Part shown: positions 9,069 through 17,289 of the stretch, piece after piece | Layout: the number at the start of each line of letters is the position of its first letter | Position numbering within the stretch: the stretch's first letter is position 1 | Assembly: GCF_009755275.1 (NCBI RefSeq) | Contig: NZ_WQLA01000005.1 | Coordinates: 62,001 to 126,000, forward strand | Direction: 5' to 3' | DNA length: 64,000 nucleotides | DNA from: Mucilaginibacter aquatilis | Lineage (GTDB): Bacteria > Bacteroidota > Bacteroidia > Sphingobacteriales > Sphingobacteriaceae | Notes under the pieces: model-generated | Seen by the model: only the letters and a program-made list of their open reading frames with translations | Told to the model about the DNA's origin: nothing | Database searches by the model: none | Program-made: the position numbers and the translations under genes

Positions 9069-10616
9069 CTTTACCCCATAAGTAACCACAGGTATAATCA
9101 TCTCTTCAAGCGAAATACCTCCATGTTGGAACGTTTCATTGTAGAAATTAACAAAGTGATTATAGTTATTAGGGTATACAAAGTAGCTATCTTCTTTGGC
9201 AAAGGCAAAGCTGCTGCTTACGTGCAGCTTTGGTAACATTGCATCATGCGGGTTACGAATATGAAATACTTCTTTTGCGTTAAAATTGAGGTTTTTACCT
9301 TGTTTATAACGCAGGTTAGTATTGGTGTTTTTATCGCCTATTATCTTGCTAGGGTTTTTAACACGTATGGTGCCGTGGTCGGTAGTAATAATAACTTTAA
9401 CCTGTTTAGTTGATAAAAACTTCAACAAATCTAATAGTGGCGAGTGCTCAAACCATGATAAGGTTAAAGAACGGTAAGCGGCATCGTCACTGGCTAGTTC
9501 ACGTATCATTTGCATATCGGTACGTGCGTGCGACAGCATATCAACAAAGTTATACACCACTACGTTCAAGTCATTGTTCATCAGGTTATTCACCGAATCA
9601 TTCAACGAGCGGCCTTCGTCAATATTTAATATTTTATGGTACGAAAATTTGCAATCTTTACGCAATACACGCTTAATATGGTCGGCTAAAAATGCTTCCT
9701 CATGTAAGTTTTTACCACCTTCGTCTTCATCATTTTGCCACATTCCAGGGAAACGCTTCTCCATATCAAGCGGCATTAAACCGGCAAATATGGCATTACG
9801 TGCATATTGGGTTGCTGTAGGTAAAATACTGTAATAAGTATCTTCTTCCTCAAGGCGGAAAAACTCAGATATAATTGGATTTATAATTTTAAACTGGTCA
9901 AAACGCAGGTTATCAATTAGTATGAAAAACACCGGAACGTTGTCAAGCTTTGGAAATACCTTTTTCTTAAACAACTGATGGGACATAGTTGGAGCTGTGT
10001 CCTGATTTTTCACCCAGTCTAGATAGTTCTTTTCAATAAACTTACTAAACTGTACATTGGCTTCAGCCTTTTGCATGGTTAAAATCTCGTGCATACCGGC
10101 GTCACTCAACTGCTCCAGTTCTAATTCCCAGTAAATTAACTTCTTGTAAACATCAACCCACTCCTGAAAATTAAGATTATCATTCAGCGTCATGCCCAGC
10201 GTACGAAAATCCATTTGGTAGGCCATGGTTGTTTTTTCGGTAACCAGGCGCTTGTTTTCAGTAAGCTTTTTTATGGTAAGCAATATTTGCTTAGGGTTTA
10301 CAGGCTTAATAAGGTAATCATCTATTTTCGAACCAATGGCATCTTCCATCATTGGCTCTTCCTCATTTTTGGTAATGAGCACAATAGGCACATCGGCGTT
10401 AATAGCTTTTATTTGCATAAAAGTTTCAAGCCCTGTTAAGCCCGGCATATTTTCATCTAAAAAAACCAAGTCATAATAATCATTTCTGAACTCCTCAAGA
10501 GCATCAGACCCATTGGTTACAGTTTTAACTTTGTAGCCTTTTTCGTTTAAGAACAACACGTGGGGTTTAAGCAAATCAATCTCGTCGTCGGCCCAAAGTA
10601 TGGTAGTTTCCTGCAT
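9066..10616 (-). CDS. porX: Type IX secretion response regulator PorX (receiver + PglZ phosphatase)
   Basis: 516 residues from the ATG at 10616 (MQETTILWADDE); the frame stays open to 10700 but the extra 28 residues are not receiver-like and the usual PorX length is about 518. Residues 1-120 are a receiver: acidic DDE at 10-12, phospho-Asp D54 in VFLDENMPG, and Lys in YLIKPVNP. The rest is a PglZ/alkaline-phosphatase-superfamily domain: FILIDNLRFDQF, PTATQYARN (Thr nucleophile region), NFVDMLSHAR and ITTDHGTIRVK, all metal-binding segments. PorX works with the kinase PorY and an ECF sigma factor to control the type IX secretion system. It diverges from the HD-domain gene. Confidence 0.93.
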   Translation of the reverse strand: MQETTILWADDEIDLLKPHVLFLNEKGYKVKTVTNGSDALEEFRNDYYDLVFLDENMPGLTGLETFMQIKAINADVPIVLITKNEEEPMMEDAIGSKIDDYLIKPVNPKQILLTIKKLTENKRLVTEKTTMAYQMDFRTLGMTLNDNLNFQEWVDVYKKLIYWELELEQLSDAGMHEILTMQKAEANVQFSKFIEKNYLDWVKNQDTAPTMSHQLFKKKVFPKLDNVPVFFILIDNLRFDQFKIINPIISEFFRLEEEDTYYSILPTATQYARNAIFAGLMPLDMEKRFPGMWQNDEDEGGKNLHEEAFLADHIKRVLRKDCKFSYHKILNIDEGRSLNDSVNNLMNNDLNVVVYNFVDMLSHARTDMQMIRELASDDAAYRSLTLSWFEHSPLLDLLKFLSTKQVKVIITTDHGTIRVKNPSKIIGDKNTNTNLRYKQGKNLNFNAKEVFHIRNPHDAMLPKLHVSSSFAFAKEDSYFVYPNNYNHFVNFYNETFQHGGISLEEMIIPVVTYGVK

Positions 10617-10709
10617 GGTATGTTTAGTAAATGTTGAATTATAACTTTCAAGGTTTGCTTTTGTTGTCAAGACAATAAAAATCTTAACAAAAAATAACAA
10701 ATTGATTGT

Positions 10710-10738
10710 TTGTAGATGGGGTTAATTTAACACTTTTG
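10710..10738 (+). promoter_or_regulatory. Promoter of the HD-domain gene
   Basis: TTG at 10710-10712 and CACTTTTG at 10731-10738 (one mismatch to TAnnTTTG) are separated by 18 nt, the Bacteroidota spacing. The expected transcript starts about 15 nt upstream of the TTG start codon at 10759. Confidence 0.55.
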
Positions 10739-10758
10739 CAAAACTATAAGGCATTAGC

Positions 10759-11985
10759 TTGAATAAGAAAAAAATAATTAATGATCCGGTATACGGATTT
10801 ATTACCATACCCACCGATTTGGTTTTTGACCTGATCGAACATCCGTACTTTCAGCGGCTGCGTTATATTAAACAAGTTGGCATGACTCACCTGGTTTATC
10901 CGGGCGCTTTACACACTCGTTTTCATCATGCGCTGGGTGCTATGCACCTTATGCAACTTGCCGTAAAAACTTTGTGCGATAAAGGCCAGGTTATTACTCC
11001 GCAGGAAGAAGAATCTGTTGTAATTGCCATTTTGCTTCATGATATAGGGCACGGCCCGTTTTCACACGCGCTGGAAGAGCACATCGTAAAAGGCATCCAT
11101 CACGAAGATATTTCAACGCTTTTAATGAGCAAGCTTAACGTAGTTTTTAACGGACGGCTAAGCATGGCTATTGAAATATTTAATGATACCTACCCTAAAC
11201 GCTTCCTGCATCAACTGGTATCGAGCCAGCTAGATATGGACAGGATGGACTATCTCAATCGCGATAGTTTTTATACCGGAGTATCAGAGGGTGTTATAAG
11301 TTCAGAAAGGATCATCAAAATGCTGAACGTGGTTGATGACTCCATTGTGGTTGAAGAAAAGGGCATTTATTCCATTGAAAAGTTTTTGGTAGCCCGCCGC
11401 CTGATGTACTGGCAGGTTTATTTACACAAAACTGTAACCTCGGGCGAGCAAATGCTGGGTAAAATTCTACAGCGCGCCCGCGAGTTGTCACTTAAAGGAC
11501 GACAATTATTTTCAACCCCTGCCTTAAACCATTTTTTGCAAAGCACCATTACCAAAGAGGAATTTGTAAGCAACGACCTTCATATAGAAACATTTACCTG
11601 CCTTGATGATGCAGATATTATGGCGGCAGTTAAGGTCTGGACACGCTGTGATGACACGGTTTTAGCACTCCTTTGCGAAAACTTTATACAGCGCAAGTTA
11701 TACCATGTTGATATAACAAATTATTTGCCCGATGTAACACAAGTAGAAAACCTGCGTCATAAAGCAATGAAAAAATACGGGGTATGTTACGATGACGCCA
11801 AATACTTCGTATTTACAGATATGATAAGCAACAATGCGTACCAGGTTGGCAACGCTAACATAAAAATACTGATGAAAGGCGGTGCAATAAAAGATATTAC
11901 AACTGCAAGTGATAATGCTAACCTCGAAGCTTTAGCTAAAACAGTTGAAAAATATATTTTTTGTTATACGAAAGACCTTATTTAG
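10759..11985 (+). CDS. HD-domain phosphohydrolase (dNTPase-like)
   Basis: 408 residues. The start codon is TTG at 10759; an in-frame stop at 10747 excludes earlier starts and no ATG occurs before the conserved core (INDPVYGFITIP). Metal-binding motifs are visible: H-T-R-F-H-H near residue 52, the HD pair in LLHDIGHGPFSH near 94, and a late Asp in QLDMDRMDYLNRD. This is the HD superfamily group related to dGTP triphosphohydrolases and SAMHD1. The likely role is dNTP or nucleotide phosphate hydrolysis, but the substrate cannot be read from sequence. It lies upstream of lpxD, which has its own promoter. Confidence 0.88.
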   Translation: MNKKKIINDPVYGFITIPTDLVFDLIEHPYFQRLRYIKQVGMTHLVYPGALHTRFHHALGAMHLMQLAVKTLCDKGQVITPQEEESVVIAILLHDIGHGPFSHALEEHIVKGIHHEDISTLLMSKLNVVFNGRLSMAIEIFNDTYPKRFLHQLVSSQLDMDRMDYLNRDSFYTGVSEGVISSERIIKMLNVVDDSIVVEEKGIYSIEKFLVARRLMYWQVYLHKTVTSGEQMLGKILQRARELSLKGRQLFSTPALNHFLQSTITKEEFVSNDLHIETFTCLDDADIMAAVKVWTRCDDTVLALLCENFIQRKLYHVDITNYLPDVTQVENLRHKAMKKYGVCYDDAKYFVFTDMISNNAYQVGNANIKILMKGGAIKDITTASDNANLEALAKTVEKYIFCYTKDLI

Positions 11986-12007
11986 CTGTTAACAGTATGT
12001 TTATAAT

Positions 12008-12037
12008 TTGTTGCTTAACTTTTAACATTTAAATTTG
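12008..12037 (+). promoter_or_regulatory. Promoter abutting lpxD
   Basis: TTG at 12008-12010, a 19-nt spacer, and a perfect -7 box TAAATTTG at 12030-12037. The ATG of lpxD follows after only 4 nt, so the transcript should begin at or next to the start codon. Confidence 0.75.
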
Positions 12038-12041
12038 CCCG

Positions 12042-13094
12042 ATGCAATTTACCGCGCAGGAAATAAGCTTGATGCTGAACGGAACTATTGAAGGTAACCC
12101 TCAGGTAGCCATCAGTAAACTGGCTAAGATTGAGGAGGCTTCGGCAGGCGCTTTGTCATTTTTGGCAAACCCCCGGTATGAGCAGTTTTTGTACAGCACC
12201 AACGCTTCGGTAGTAATTGTAAATAACAGCCTTGTGTTAAATGGGCCTGTTAATGCAACACTCATCAGAGTAAACGATGCTTACAACGCATTTTCGGTGT
12301 TACTCGAAAAATACAATACGTTAAAACTTAACAAGTCGGGCATTGAACAGCCCAGTTTTATAAGCCCCGGTGCAGTTACAGGAAGCAATATTTATGTAGG
12401 CGCATTTGCTTATATAGGTGATGGTGCCAGGCTTGGAAATAATTGCAAAATATACCCCAATACATATGTTGGCGATAATGTAACTTTGGGCGATAACGTC
12501 ACCCTGTTTTCGGGCGTTAAAATATATGCCGATTGTGTTATTGGCAATAACGTTATTATACATTCAGGAGCGGTTATAGGCAGTGATGGTTTTGGGTTTG
12601 CGCCAACGGCCGATGGTTCATACAATAAAGTGAACCAGATAGGCAACGTAGTTATTGAAGACAACGTTGAAATTGGAGCTAATACAACAATAGATTGCGC
12701 TACTATGGGGTCAACAGTTATACGCAAAGGCGTAAAGCTTGACAACCTTATACAAATTGCTCATAATGTTGAAATTGGCAGCAATACGGTTATTGCGGCA
12801 CAAAGCGGCATATCAGGCAGTACCAAAATTGGCGAGAACGTTATAATGGGTGGCCAGGTAGGCGTGGTGGGCCATATTAGCATTGCTAAGGGCTCACAAA
12901 TACAGGCGCAAACGGGCATCAATAAAAGTGTGGACGAAGAGGGTAAGAAATGGGCAGGAATACTTGTACAACCTTACCAAAGCTTTTTACGCTCACAACT
13001 GGTAGTACAACAACTGCCAGAACTAAAAAAACGAATAGAAGAGTTAGAAAAAACAATTGCTGAGCTGCGCAATAATACGGTAACAACACCCTGA
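12042..13094 (+). CDS. lpxD: UDP-3-O-(3-hydroxyacyl)glucosamine N-acyltransferase LpxD
   Basis: 350 residues. It adds the second 3-hydroxyacyl chain from acyl-ACP to UDP-3-O-acyl-glucosamine in lipid A synthesis (cytoplasm). An N-terminal uridine-binding domain (about 1-100, with [13 protein letters not shown]) is followed by a left-handed beta-helix of hexapeptide repeats (about 105-310), including the catalytic His region near [10 protein letters not shown], and a C-terminal helix ([17 protein letters not shown]). It is first in the lpxD / lpxC-fabZ / lpxA cluster, 16 nt before the next gene. Confidence 0.96.
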   Translation: MQFTAQEISLMLNGTIEGNPQVAISKLAKIEEASAGALSFLANPRYEQFLYSTNASVVIVNNSLVLNGPVNATLIRVNDAYNAFSVLLEKYNTLKLNKSGIEQPSFISPGAVTGSNIYVGAFAYIGDGARLGNNCKIYPNTYVGDNVTLGDNVTLFSGVKIYADCVIGNNVIIHSGAVIGSDGFGFAPTADGSYNKVNQIGNVVIEDNVEIGANTTIDCATMGSTVIRKGVKLDNLIQIAHNVEIGSNTVIAAQSGISGSTKIGENVIMGGQVGVVGHISIAKGSQIQAQTGINKSVDEEGKKWAGILVQPYQSFLRSQLVVQQLPELKKRIEELEKTIAELRNNTVTTP

Positions 13095-13110
13095 GCAGCT
13101 GAACAACTAT

Positions 13111-14508
13111 ATGAACGTAAAGCAAAGAACCATTAAAGCCGCTGTTGCCGTATCGGGCACAGGGCTGCACACCGGCGAGAGTGTTACCATGACCTTCAAC
13201 CCGGCCCCCGAAAATCACGGTTTTAAATTTCGCCGTGTTGATTTGCCCGGAAGCCCTGTTATAGATGCCGATGTTGATAACGTAACCGATACTTCACGCG
13301 GTACAACCATTACGCAAAACGGCGCCAGCGTAAGCACTGTTGAACACGTTTTGGCCGCTTTGGTTGGCCTTGAGTTTGATAACATGCTTATTGACCTTGA
13401 TGGTCCAGAAACACCGATTATGGATGGCAGCTCAATGCCGTTTGTATCAGCACTGGTTGAGGCCGGCTATGTAGAGCAGGATGCCGATAGGGAGTATTAC
13501 CATATACCATACAACATTCACTACTCTGAAACCGACCGCAAGGTTGAAATGGTAGCAATGCCATTAGATGATGACTACCGCTTTACCTGTATGGTTGATT
13601 ACAACTCACCTGTACTAGGTACACAGCATGCCACTATATCTTCTTTATCAGAGTTTAAAAAAGAAGTTGCCAGCAGCCGTACGTTCTGTTTTTTACATGA
13701 ACTGGAAATGCTGTTAAAGCATAACCTTATTAAAGGTGGAGATATCAACAATGCCATTGTAGTGGTTGATAAACACGTTGATAAGGAAGAATTAGCTCAC
13801 TTGGCTACACTTTTTAACCGCGAAGACATTGATGTAGCGCCGCAAGGCATTTTGAATAACATTGAGCTACGTCATCAAAACGAGCCTGCCCGCCATAAGT
13901 TGCTTGACATGATTGGCGATTTGGCTTTAGTGGGCGTGCCTTTACGTGGCCACATTATGGCTGCACGTCCGGGTCATGCCGCTAACGTAGCTTTTGCCAA
14001 AAAAATTAAATCGTTAATTAAAAAAGAACGCAGCCGCAAGCATATTAAGGTATACAACCCTAACATGAAACCGGTTTATGATACGGTGCAGATTATGAAT
14101 ATCCTGCCGCATCGTCCGCCAATGTTATTGGTTGATAAAATCTTGGAGCTTACCAAAACCCATGTTGTAGGTTTAAAAGGTGTTACCATGAATGAGCCTT
14201 TCTTTCAGGGCCATTTCCCTGGTGCACCGGTAATGCCTGGTGTACTGCAAATTGAAGCTATGGCTCAAACTGGTGGTATATTGGTGCTTAATACCGTACC
14301 CGATCCTGAAAACTGGCTGACTTTGTTCTTAAAGATAGAAAACGCGCGCTTTAAAGATAAAGTGTTACCTGGGGATACGCTTATTTTCAGATGTGACCTT
14401 GTTGCTCCTATCCGTCGTGGTATAGCTCAAATGAAGGGCATTGGCATGGTAGGCGAAAAAATTGTTGTAGAAGCCGAACTAATGGCACAAATTGTTAAAT
14501 ATAAGTAA
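13111..14508 (+). CDS. lpxC/fabZ: Bifunctional UDP-3-O-acyl-GlcNAc deacetylase / 3-hydroxyacyl-ACP dehydratase (LpxC-FabZ fusion)
   Basis: 465 residues in two parts. Residues 1 to about 305 are LpxC, the committed zinc-dependent deacetylase of lipid A synthesis: zinc ligand H79 in STVEHVLAAL, and the HKLLDMIGD motif with a second His and Asp ligand near 262-268. From about 320 onward is FabZ: catalytic His in ILPHRPPMLLVD and Glu in MPGVLQIEAMAQ, typical of hot-dog dehydratases of fatty acid synthesis. The fusion is characteristic of Bacteroidota and places the two enzymes competing for 3-hydroxyacyl-ACP on one chain. lpxA follows after 2 nt. Confidence 0.97.
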   Translation: MNVKQRTIKAAVAVSGTGLHTGESVTMTFNPAPENHGFKFRRVDLPGSPVIDADVDNVTDTSRGTTITQNGASVSTVEHVLAALVGLEFDNMLIDLDGPETPIMDGSSMPFVSALVEAGYVEQDADREYYHIPYNIHYSETDRKVEMVAMPLDDDYRFTCMVDYNSPVLGTQHATISSLSEFKKEVASSRTFCFLHELEMLLKHNLIKGGDINNAIVVVDKHVDKEELAHLATLFNREDIDVAPQGILNNIELRHQNEPARHKLLDMIGDLALVGVPLRGHIMAARPGHAANVAFAKKIKSLIKKERSRKHIKVYNPNMKPVYDTVQIMNILPHRPPMLLVDKILELTKTHVVGLKGVTMNEPFFQGHFPGAPVMPGVLQIEAMAQTGGILVLNTVPDPENWLTLFLKIENARFKDKVLPGDTLIFRCDLVAPIRRGIAQMKGIGMVGEKIVVEAELMAQIVKYK

Positions 14509-14510
14509 AC

Positions 14511-15293
14511 ATGATTCAGCCATTAGCATATATACATCCGCAGGCTAAAATTGCGGATAACGTTGTGATTGAGCCGTTTGTTACCATCCATAAGGATGTG
14601 GAAATAGGAGAAGGATCGTGGATTGGCTCAAACGTTACCATTATGGATGGCGCACGTATTGGCAAAAACTGTCGTATTTTTCCGGGTGCTGTTATATCAG
14701 CTATTCCGCAAGACCTTAAATTTAAGGGTGAAAACACCCAGGCTGTTATTGGCGATAACACCACTATACGCGAGTGCGTTACCATTAACCGGGGTACTAA
14801 AGATCACTGGCGTACCGAGGTTGGCAGCAACTGTTTAATTATGGCCTACTGCCACGTAGCACATGATTGCGTTATTGGCGATAACTGTATTTTCTCAAAC
14901 AATACTACCATTGCAGGCCACGTAACAGTTGGCAACTACGTAGTGTTGGCAGGCATGGTAGCCATACACCAGTTTTGCAATATTGGCTCACACTCGTTTG
15001 TAACTGGTGGTTCATTGGTACGTAAGGATGTTCCTCCATATGTAAAAGCCGCTCGCGAACCGTTATCATACGCAGGTATTAACTCAGTAGGTATGCGCCG
15101 CCGCGGTTTCAGCGAAGATAAGATAAACGAGATACAGGATATTTACCGTACGCTTTTTGTACGCAATAGCAACGTTACCAAAGCCATGGAAATCATCGAA
15201 GCTGATTTTCGCCCAACGGCCGAACGTGATGAGATACTCAACTTCATTCAAAGTTCGCAGCGCGGTATTATGAAAGGCTTTGGAAACTCATAA
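14511..15293 (+). CDS. lpxA: UDP-N-acetylglucosamine acyltransferase LpxA
   Basis: 260 residues, normal for LpxA. It attaches a 3-hydroxyacyl chain from ACP to the 3-OH of UDP-GlcNAc, the first lipid A step. It begins with LAYIHPQAKI and carries hexapeptide repeats forming a left-handed beta-helix through about residue 190; the catalytic His is expected in YCHVAHDCVIGD (about 120-130). The C-terminal helical domain starts at GMRRRGFSEDKI. It is 2 nt behind the LpxC-FabZ gene, so certainly co-transcribed. Confidence 0.96.
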   Translation: MIQPLAYIHPQAKIADNVVIEPFVTIHKDVEIGEGSWIGSNVTIMDGARIGKNCRIFPGAVISAIPQDLKFKGENTQAVIGDNTTIRECVTINRGTKDHWRTEVGSNCLIMAYCHVAHDCVIGDNCIFSNNTTIAGHVTVGNYVVLAGMVAIHQFCNIGSHSFVTGGSLVRKDVPPYVKAAREPLSYAGINSVGMRRRGFSEDKINEIQDIYRTLFVRNSNVTKAMEIIEADFRPTAERDEILNFIQSSQRGIMKGFGNS

Positions 15294-15300
15294 TTAGTTA

Positions 15301-15360
15301 ATGGTTCATAGTCGATGGTTCAGGGCAACGCAGTCTCCAGAAACTATCACTATGAACCAT
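15301..15360. repeat. Intergenic inverted repeat (ATGGTTCATAGT type)
   Basis: ATGGTTCATAGT at 15301-15312 is the exact reverse complement of 15349-15360, with additional partial copies (GATGGTTCA at 15314) between and just after. No T-run follows. It looks like a small dispersed intergenic repeat between lpxA and the ABC ATPase gene rather than a terminator. Confidence 0.6.
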
Positions 15361-15379
15361 CATCCATTACCTATGCACC

Positions 15380-16018
15380 ATGGGACTTAATATAATCCTT
15401 ACCCAAACCGGCCGGCGCTTCAACCGCGACTGGATTTTTAATGGTATTGATTATACTTTTTTAGAAGGTAACAGTTACGCAGTTTTAGGGCCAAATGGTT
15501 CCGGAAAATCAACACTGCTTCAACTTTTAAACGGCAGCCTTACACCGTCAACCGGTAACGTAAAGTTCAGCTTCAATGGTAGTGATTTACATGCCGAAGA
15601 TGTGTATCAACACATAAGCATGGCAGCGCCTTATCTTGAGCTTATTGAAGACTTTACACTTACGGAGGTTATTGATTTCCACTTCAAATTTAAACCCTAT
15701 AATAACGGCATGAACCGGGCCGGGATAATTGATTTGCTGGGTATGAAGCAAAGCAAGCATAAACTGGTACGCTACTTTTCATCGGGCATGAAACAGCGGC
15801 TTAAACTTGCCCTGGCCTTTTGCTCAGATACAGCTATGTTAATGCTTGACGAGCCGACATCAAACCTTGATGTGCAAGGCATTGATTGGTACTTGCAACT
15901 TGTAATGCAATATGCCGGTAACCGGCTTATAATTGTAGGCTCAAACCAGCTGCAGGAATATAGCTTTTGCACTAACCAGCTGCACATTACCGATTACAAA
16001 CGGCCGGCAAATAATTAA
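15380..16018 (+). CDS. ABC transporter ATP-binding protein
   Basis: 212 residues, one nucleotide-binding domain. Walker A is GPNGSGKST (about 38-46), the signature is YFSSGMKQR (about 130-138), and Walker B is MLMLDEPTSNLD (about 153-164). The Q-loop region is atypical and the domain is short, as in heme-exporter CcmA-like or gliding-type ATPases. No permease gene adjoins, so the transported substrate cannot be inferred. It lies between lpxA and efp, in the same direction. Confidence 0.85.
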   Translation: MGLNIILTQTGRRFNRDWIFNGIDYTFLEGNSYAVLGPNGSGKSTLLQLLNGSLTPSTGNVKFSFNGSDLHAEDVYQHISMAAPYLELIEDFTLTEVIDFHFKFKPYNNGMNRAGIIDLLGMKQSKHKLVRYFSSGMKQRLKLALAFCSDTAMLMLDEPTSNLDVQGIDWYLQLVMQYAGNRLIIVGSNQLQEYSFCTNQLHITDYKRPANN

Positions 16019-16022
16019 CTGC

Positions 16023-16053
16023 TTGATAGTTTGCCCTTAAACGGGTAGTTTTG
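16023..16053 (+). promoter_or_regulatory. Promoter of efp
   Basis: TTG at 16023-16025, a 20-nt spacer, and a perfect -7 box TAGTTTTG at 16046-16053. The expected 5' leader before the ATG at 16071 is about 14 nt. Confidence 0.75.
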
Positions 16054-16070
16054 CACCACGAAAATTTATT

Positions 16071-16634
16071 ATGTCTAAAGCATCAGAAGTAAAAAACGGA
16101 AATATCCTCCGCTTCAACGGAGATTTAGTGCAGGTAGAAGAATTTATTCACCGTACTCCGGGAAACCTGCGTGCCTTTTACCAGGCCCGCATGCGTAATG
16201 TTAAAACAGGCAAACTGGTTGAGTACCGTTTCCGTACCGACGAAGAGGTAACTATTGCCCGTGTTGAAACCAGTGACTATCAGTACTTGTACGAAGACGG
16301 CAACGACCTTGTAGTAATGGACAATGCTACTTATGAGCAATTCAATATTCCAAAATTTTTATTCGGCAATGCCGTTAAGTTTTTAAAAGAAGGTGTTAAC
16401 GTAATTATTGCTTTTGAAAGCGATGAGCCTATTATGGCACAGGCGCCTGCTTCGGTTGAATTGGAAATTACTTACTCAGAGCCAGCCGTTAAAGGCGATA
16501 CTTCAACTAACGCACTTAAAGCTGCCACTGTTGAAACCGGTGCCGAAATACGTGTACCACTATTTATTAACGAAGGCGATAAAGTAAAAGTTGATACTGC
16601 TACCGGCGCTTACATGGAGCGTGTTAAGAGTTAA
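16071..16634 (+). CDS. efp: Elongation factor P
   Basis: 187 residues with the three-domain EF-P layout (KOW-like N domain and two OB domains; C-terminal VKGDTSTNALKAATVETG and GDKVKVDTATGAYMERVK). EF-P relieves ribosome stalling at polyproline motifs by contacting the P-site tRNA. The domain I tip reads RTPGNLRAF, giving Asn32 at the position that aligns with modified Lys34 of E. coli (PGKGQAF) or rhamnosylated Arg of other bacteria, so the known modifications could not occur there. A terminator follows and the promoter is clear. Confidence 0.95.
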   Translation: MSKASEVKNGNILRFNGDLVQVEEFIHRTPGNLRAFYQARMRNVKTGKLVEYRFRTDEEVTIARVETSDYQYLYEDGNDLVVMDNATYEQFNIPKFLFGNAVKFLKEGVNVIIAFESDEPIMAQAPASVELEITYSEPAVKGDTSTNALKAATVETGAEIRVPLFINEGDKVKVDTATGAYMERVKS

Positions 16635-16652
16635 TATTTACTTAGAAATATT

Positions 16653-16681
16653 AAAGGCTTCCATTTTGGAGGCCTTTTTTG
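16653..16681 (+). terminator. Rho-independent terminator after efp
   Basis: A 10-bp stem (AAAGGCTTCC with GGAGGCCTTT, one T-G wobble), 5-nt loop, followed by a run of T. Confidence 0.85.
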
Positions 16682-16714
16682 TTGGCATTAATTTATTACT
16701 CTAATTGGTAAAAT

Positions 16715-17287
16715 ATGACTAAAGCTCAACTGCGCAAGGTATATATCCAAAGGCGCAACCAACTTTCGCAAGCCGAGTACAACGATTTTAACCGGGCGCT
16801 GCTTGTACAGTTTCAACAGCTCGACCTATCAGGCGTTGGCTGCATACACTTATTCTTGCCAATACATCAACGCAAAGAGCCGAATACTTTTTTGATACGT
16901 AATTGGTTGGAAGAAACGCATCCGCATGTTTTAAGGGTAATCCCTAAAGCAAACTTCGCCAATAACACCATGCTAAACTATGCCGACGATGCAGATTTGG
17001 AGCTAGCTACAAATGCTTTTGGTATACCCGAGCCTGTAACCGGCAACTTAATTGATGTCAGCCAAATTGACCTGATGCTCGTACCTTTGCTTGCTTTTGA
17101 TATCAAGGGCTACAGGGTAGGATACGGTAAAGGTTTCTACGACCGCTTTATGTCTCAATGCCGTCCGAATACGAAATTCACTGGTCTTTCATTTTTTGAT
17201 GCTGTAGAACGTATAGACGACATAAATGAATTTGACCGCAAAATACATAATTGTATTACGCCAAAAGGACTGGTTTCTTTAGCATAA
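16715..17287 (+). CDS. 5-formyltetrahydrofolate cyclo-ligase
   Basis: 190 residues. It converts 5-formyl-THF to 5,10-methenyl-THF using ATP (cytosol). The family signature GYRVGYGKGFYDRF is visible near residues 134-147, and the N-terminal basic helix (KAQLRKVYIQRRNQL) is typical of the MTHFS/YgfA family. The ATG at 16715 matches the family start. Convergent with the efflux pump gene, only 2 nt apart, with no hairpin between. Confidence 0.92.
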   Translation: MTKAQLRKVYIQRRNQLSQAEYNDFNRALLVQFQQLDLSGVGCIHLFLPIHQRKEPNTFLIRNWLEETHPHVLRVIPKANFANNTMLNYADDADLELATNAFGIPEPVTGNLIDVSQIDLMLVPLLAFDIKGYRVGYGKGFYDRFMSQCRPNTKFTGLSFFDAVERIDDINEFDRKIHNCITPKGLVSLA

Positions 17288-17289
17288 GT

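Noticed and set aside
10625..10680. TTGACA ... TATAAT-like pair on the minus strand before porX
   Set aside because: Spacing is 21 nt, and housekeeping promoters in this phylum use TAnnTTTG; treated as chance.
10617..10700. Extended porX start at 10700
   Set aside because: The 28 extra residues are not receiver-like and typical PorX length (about 518) fits the ATG at 10616.
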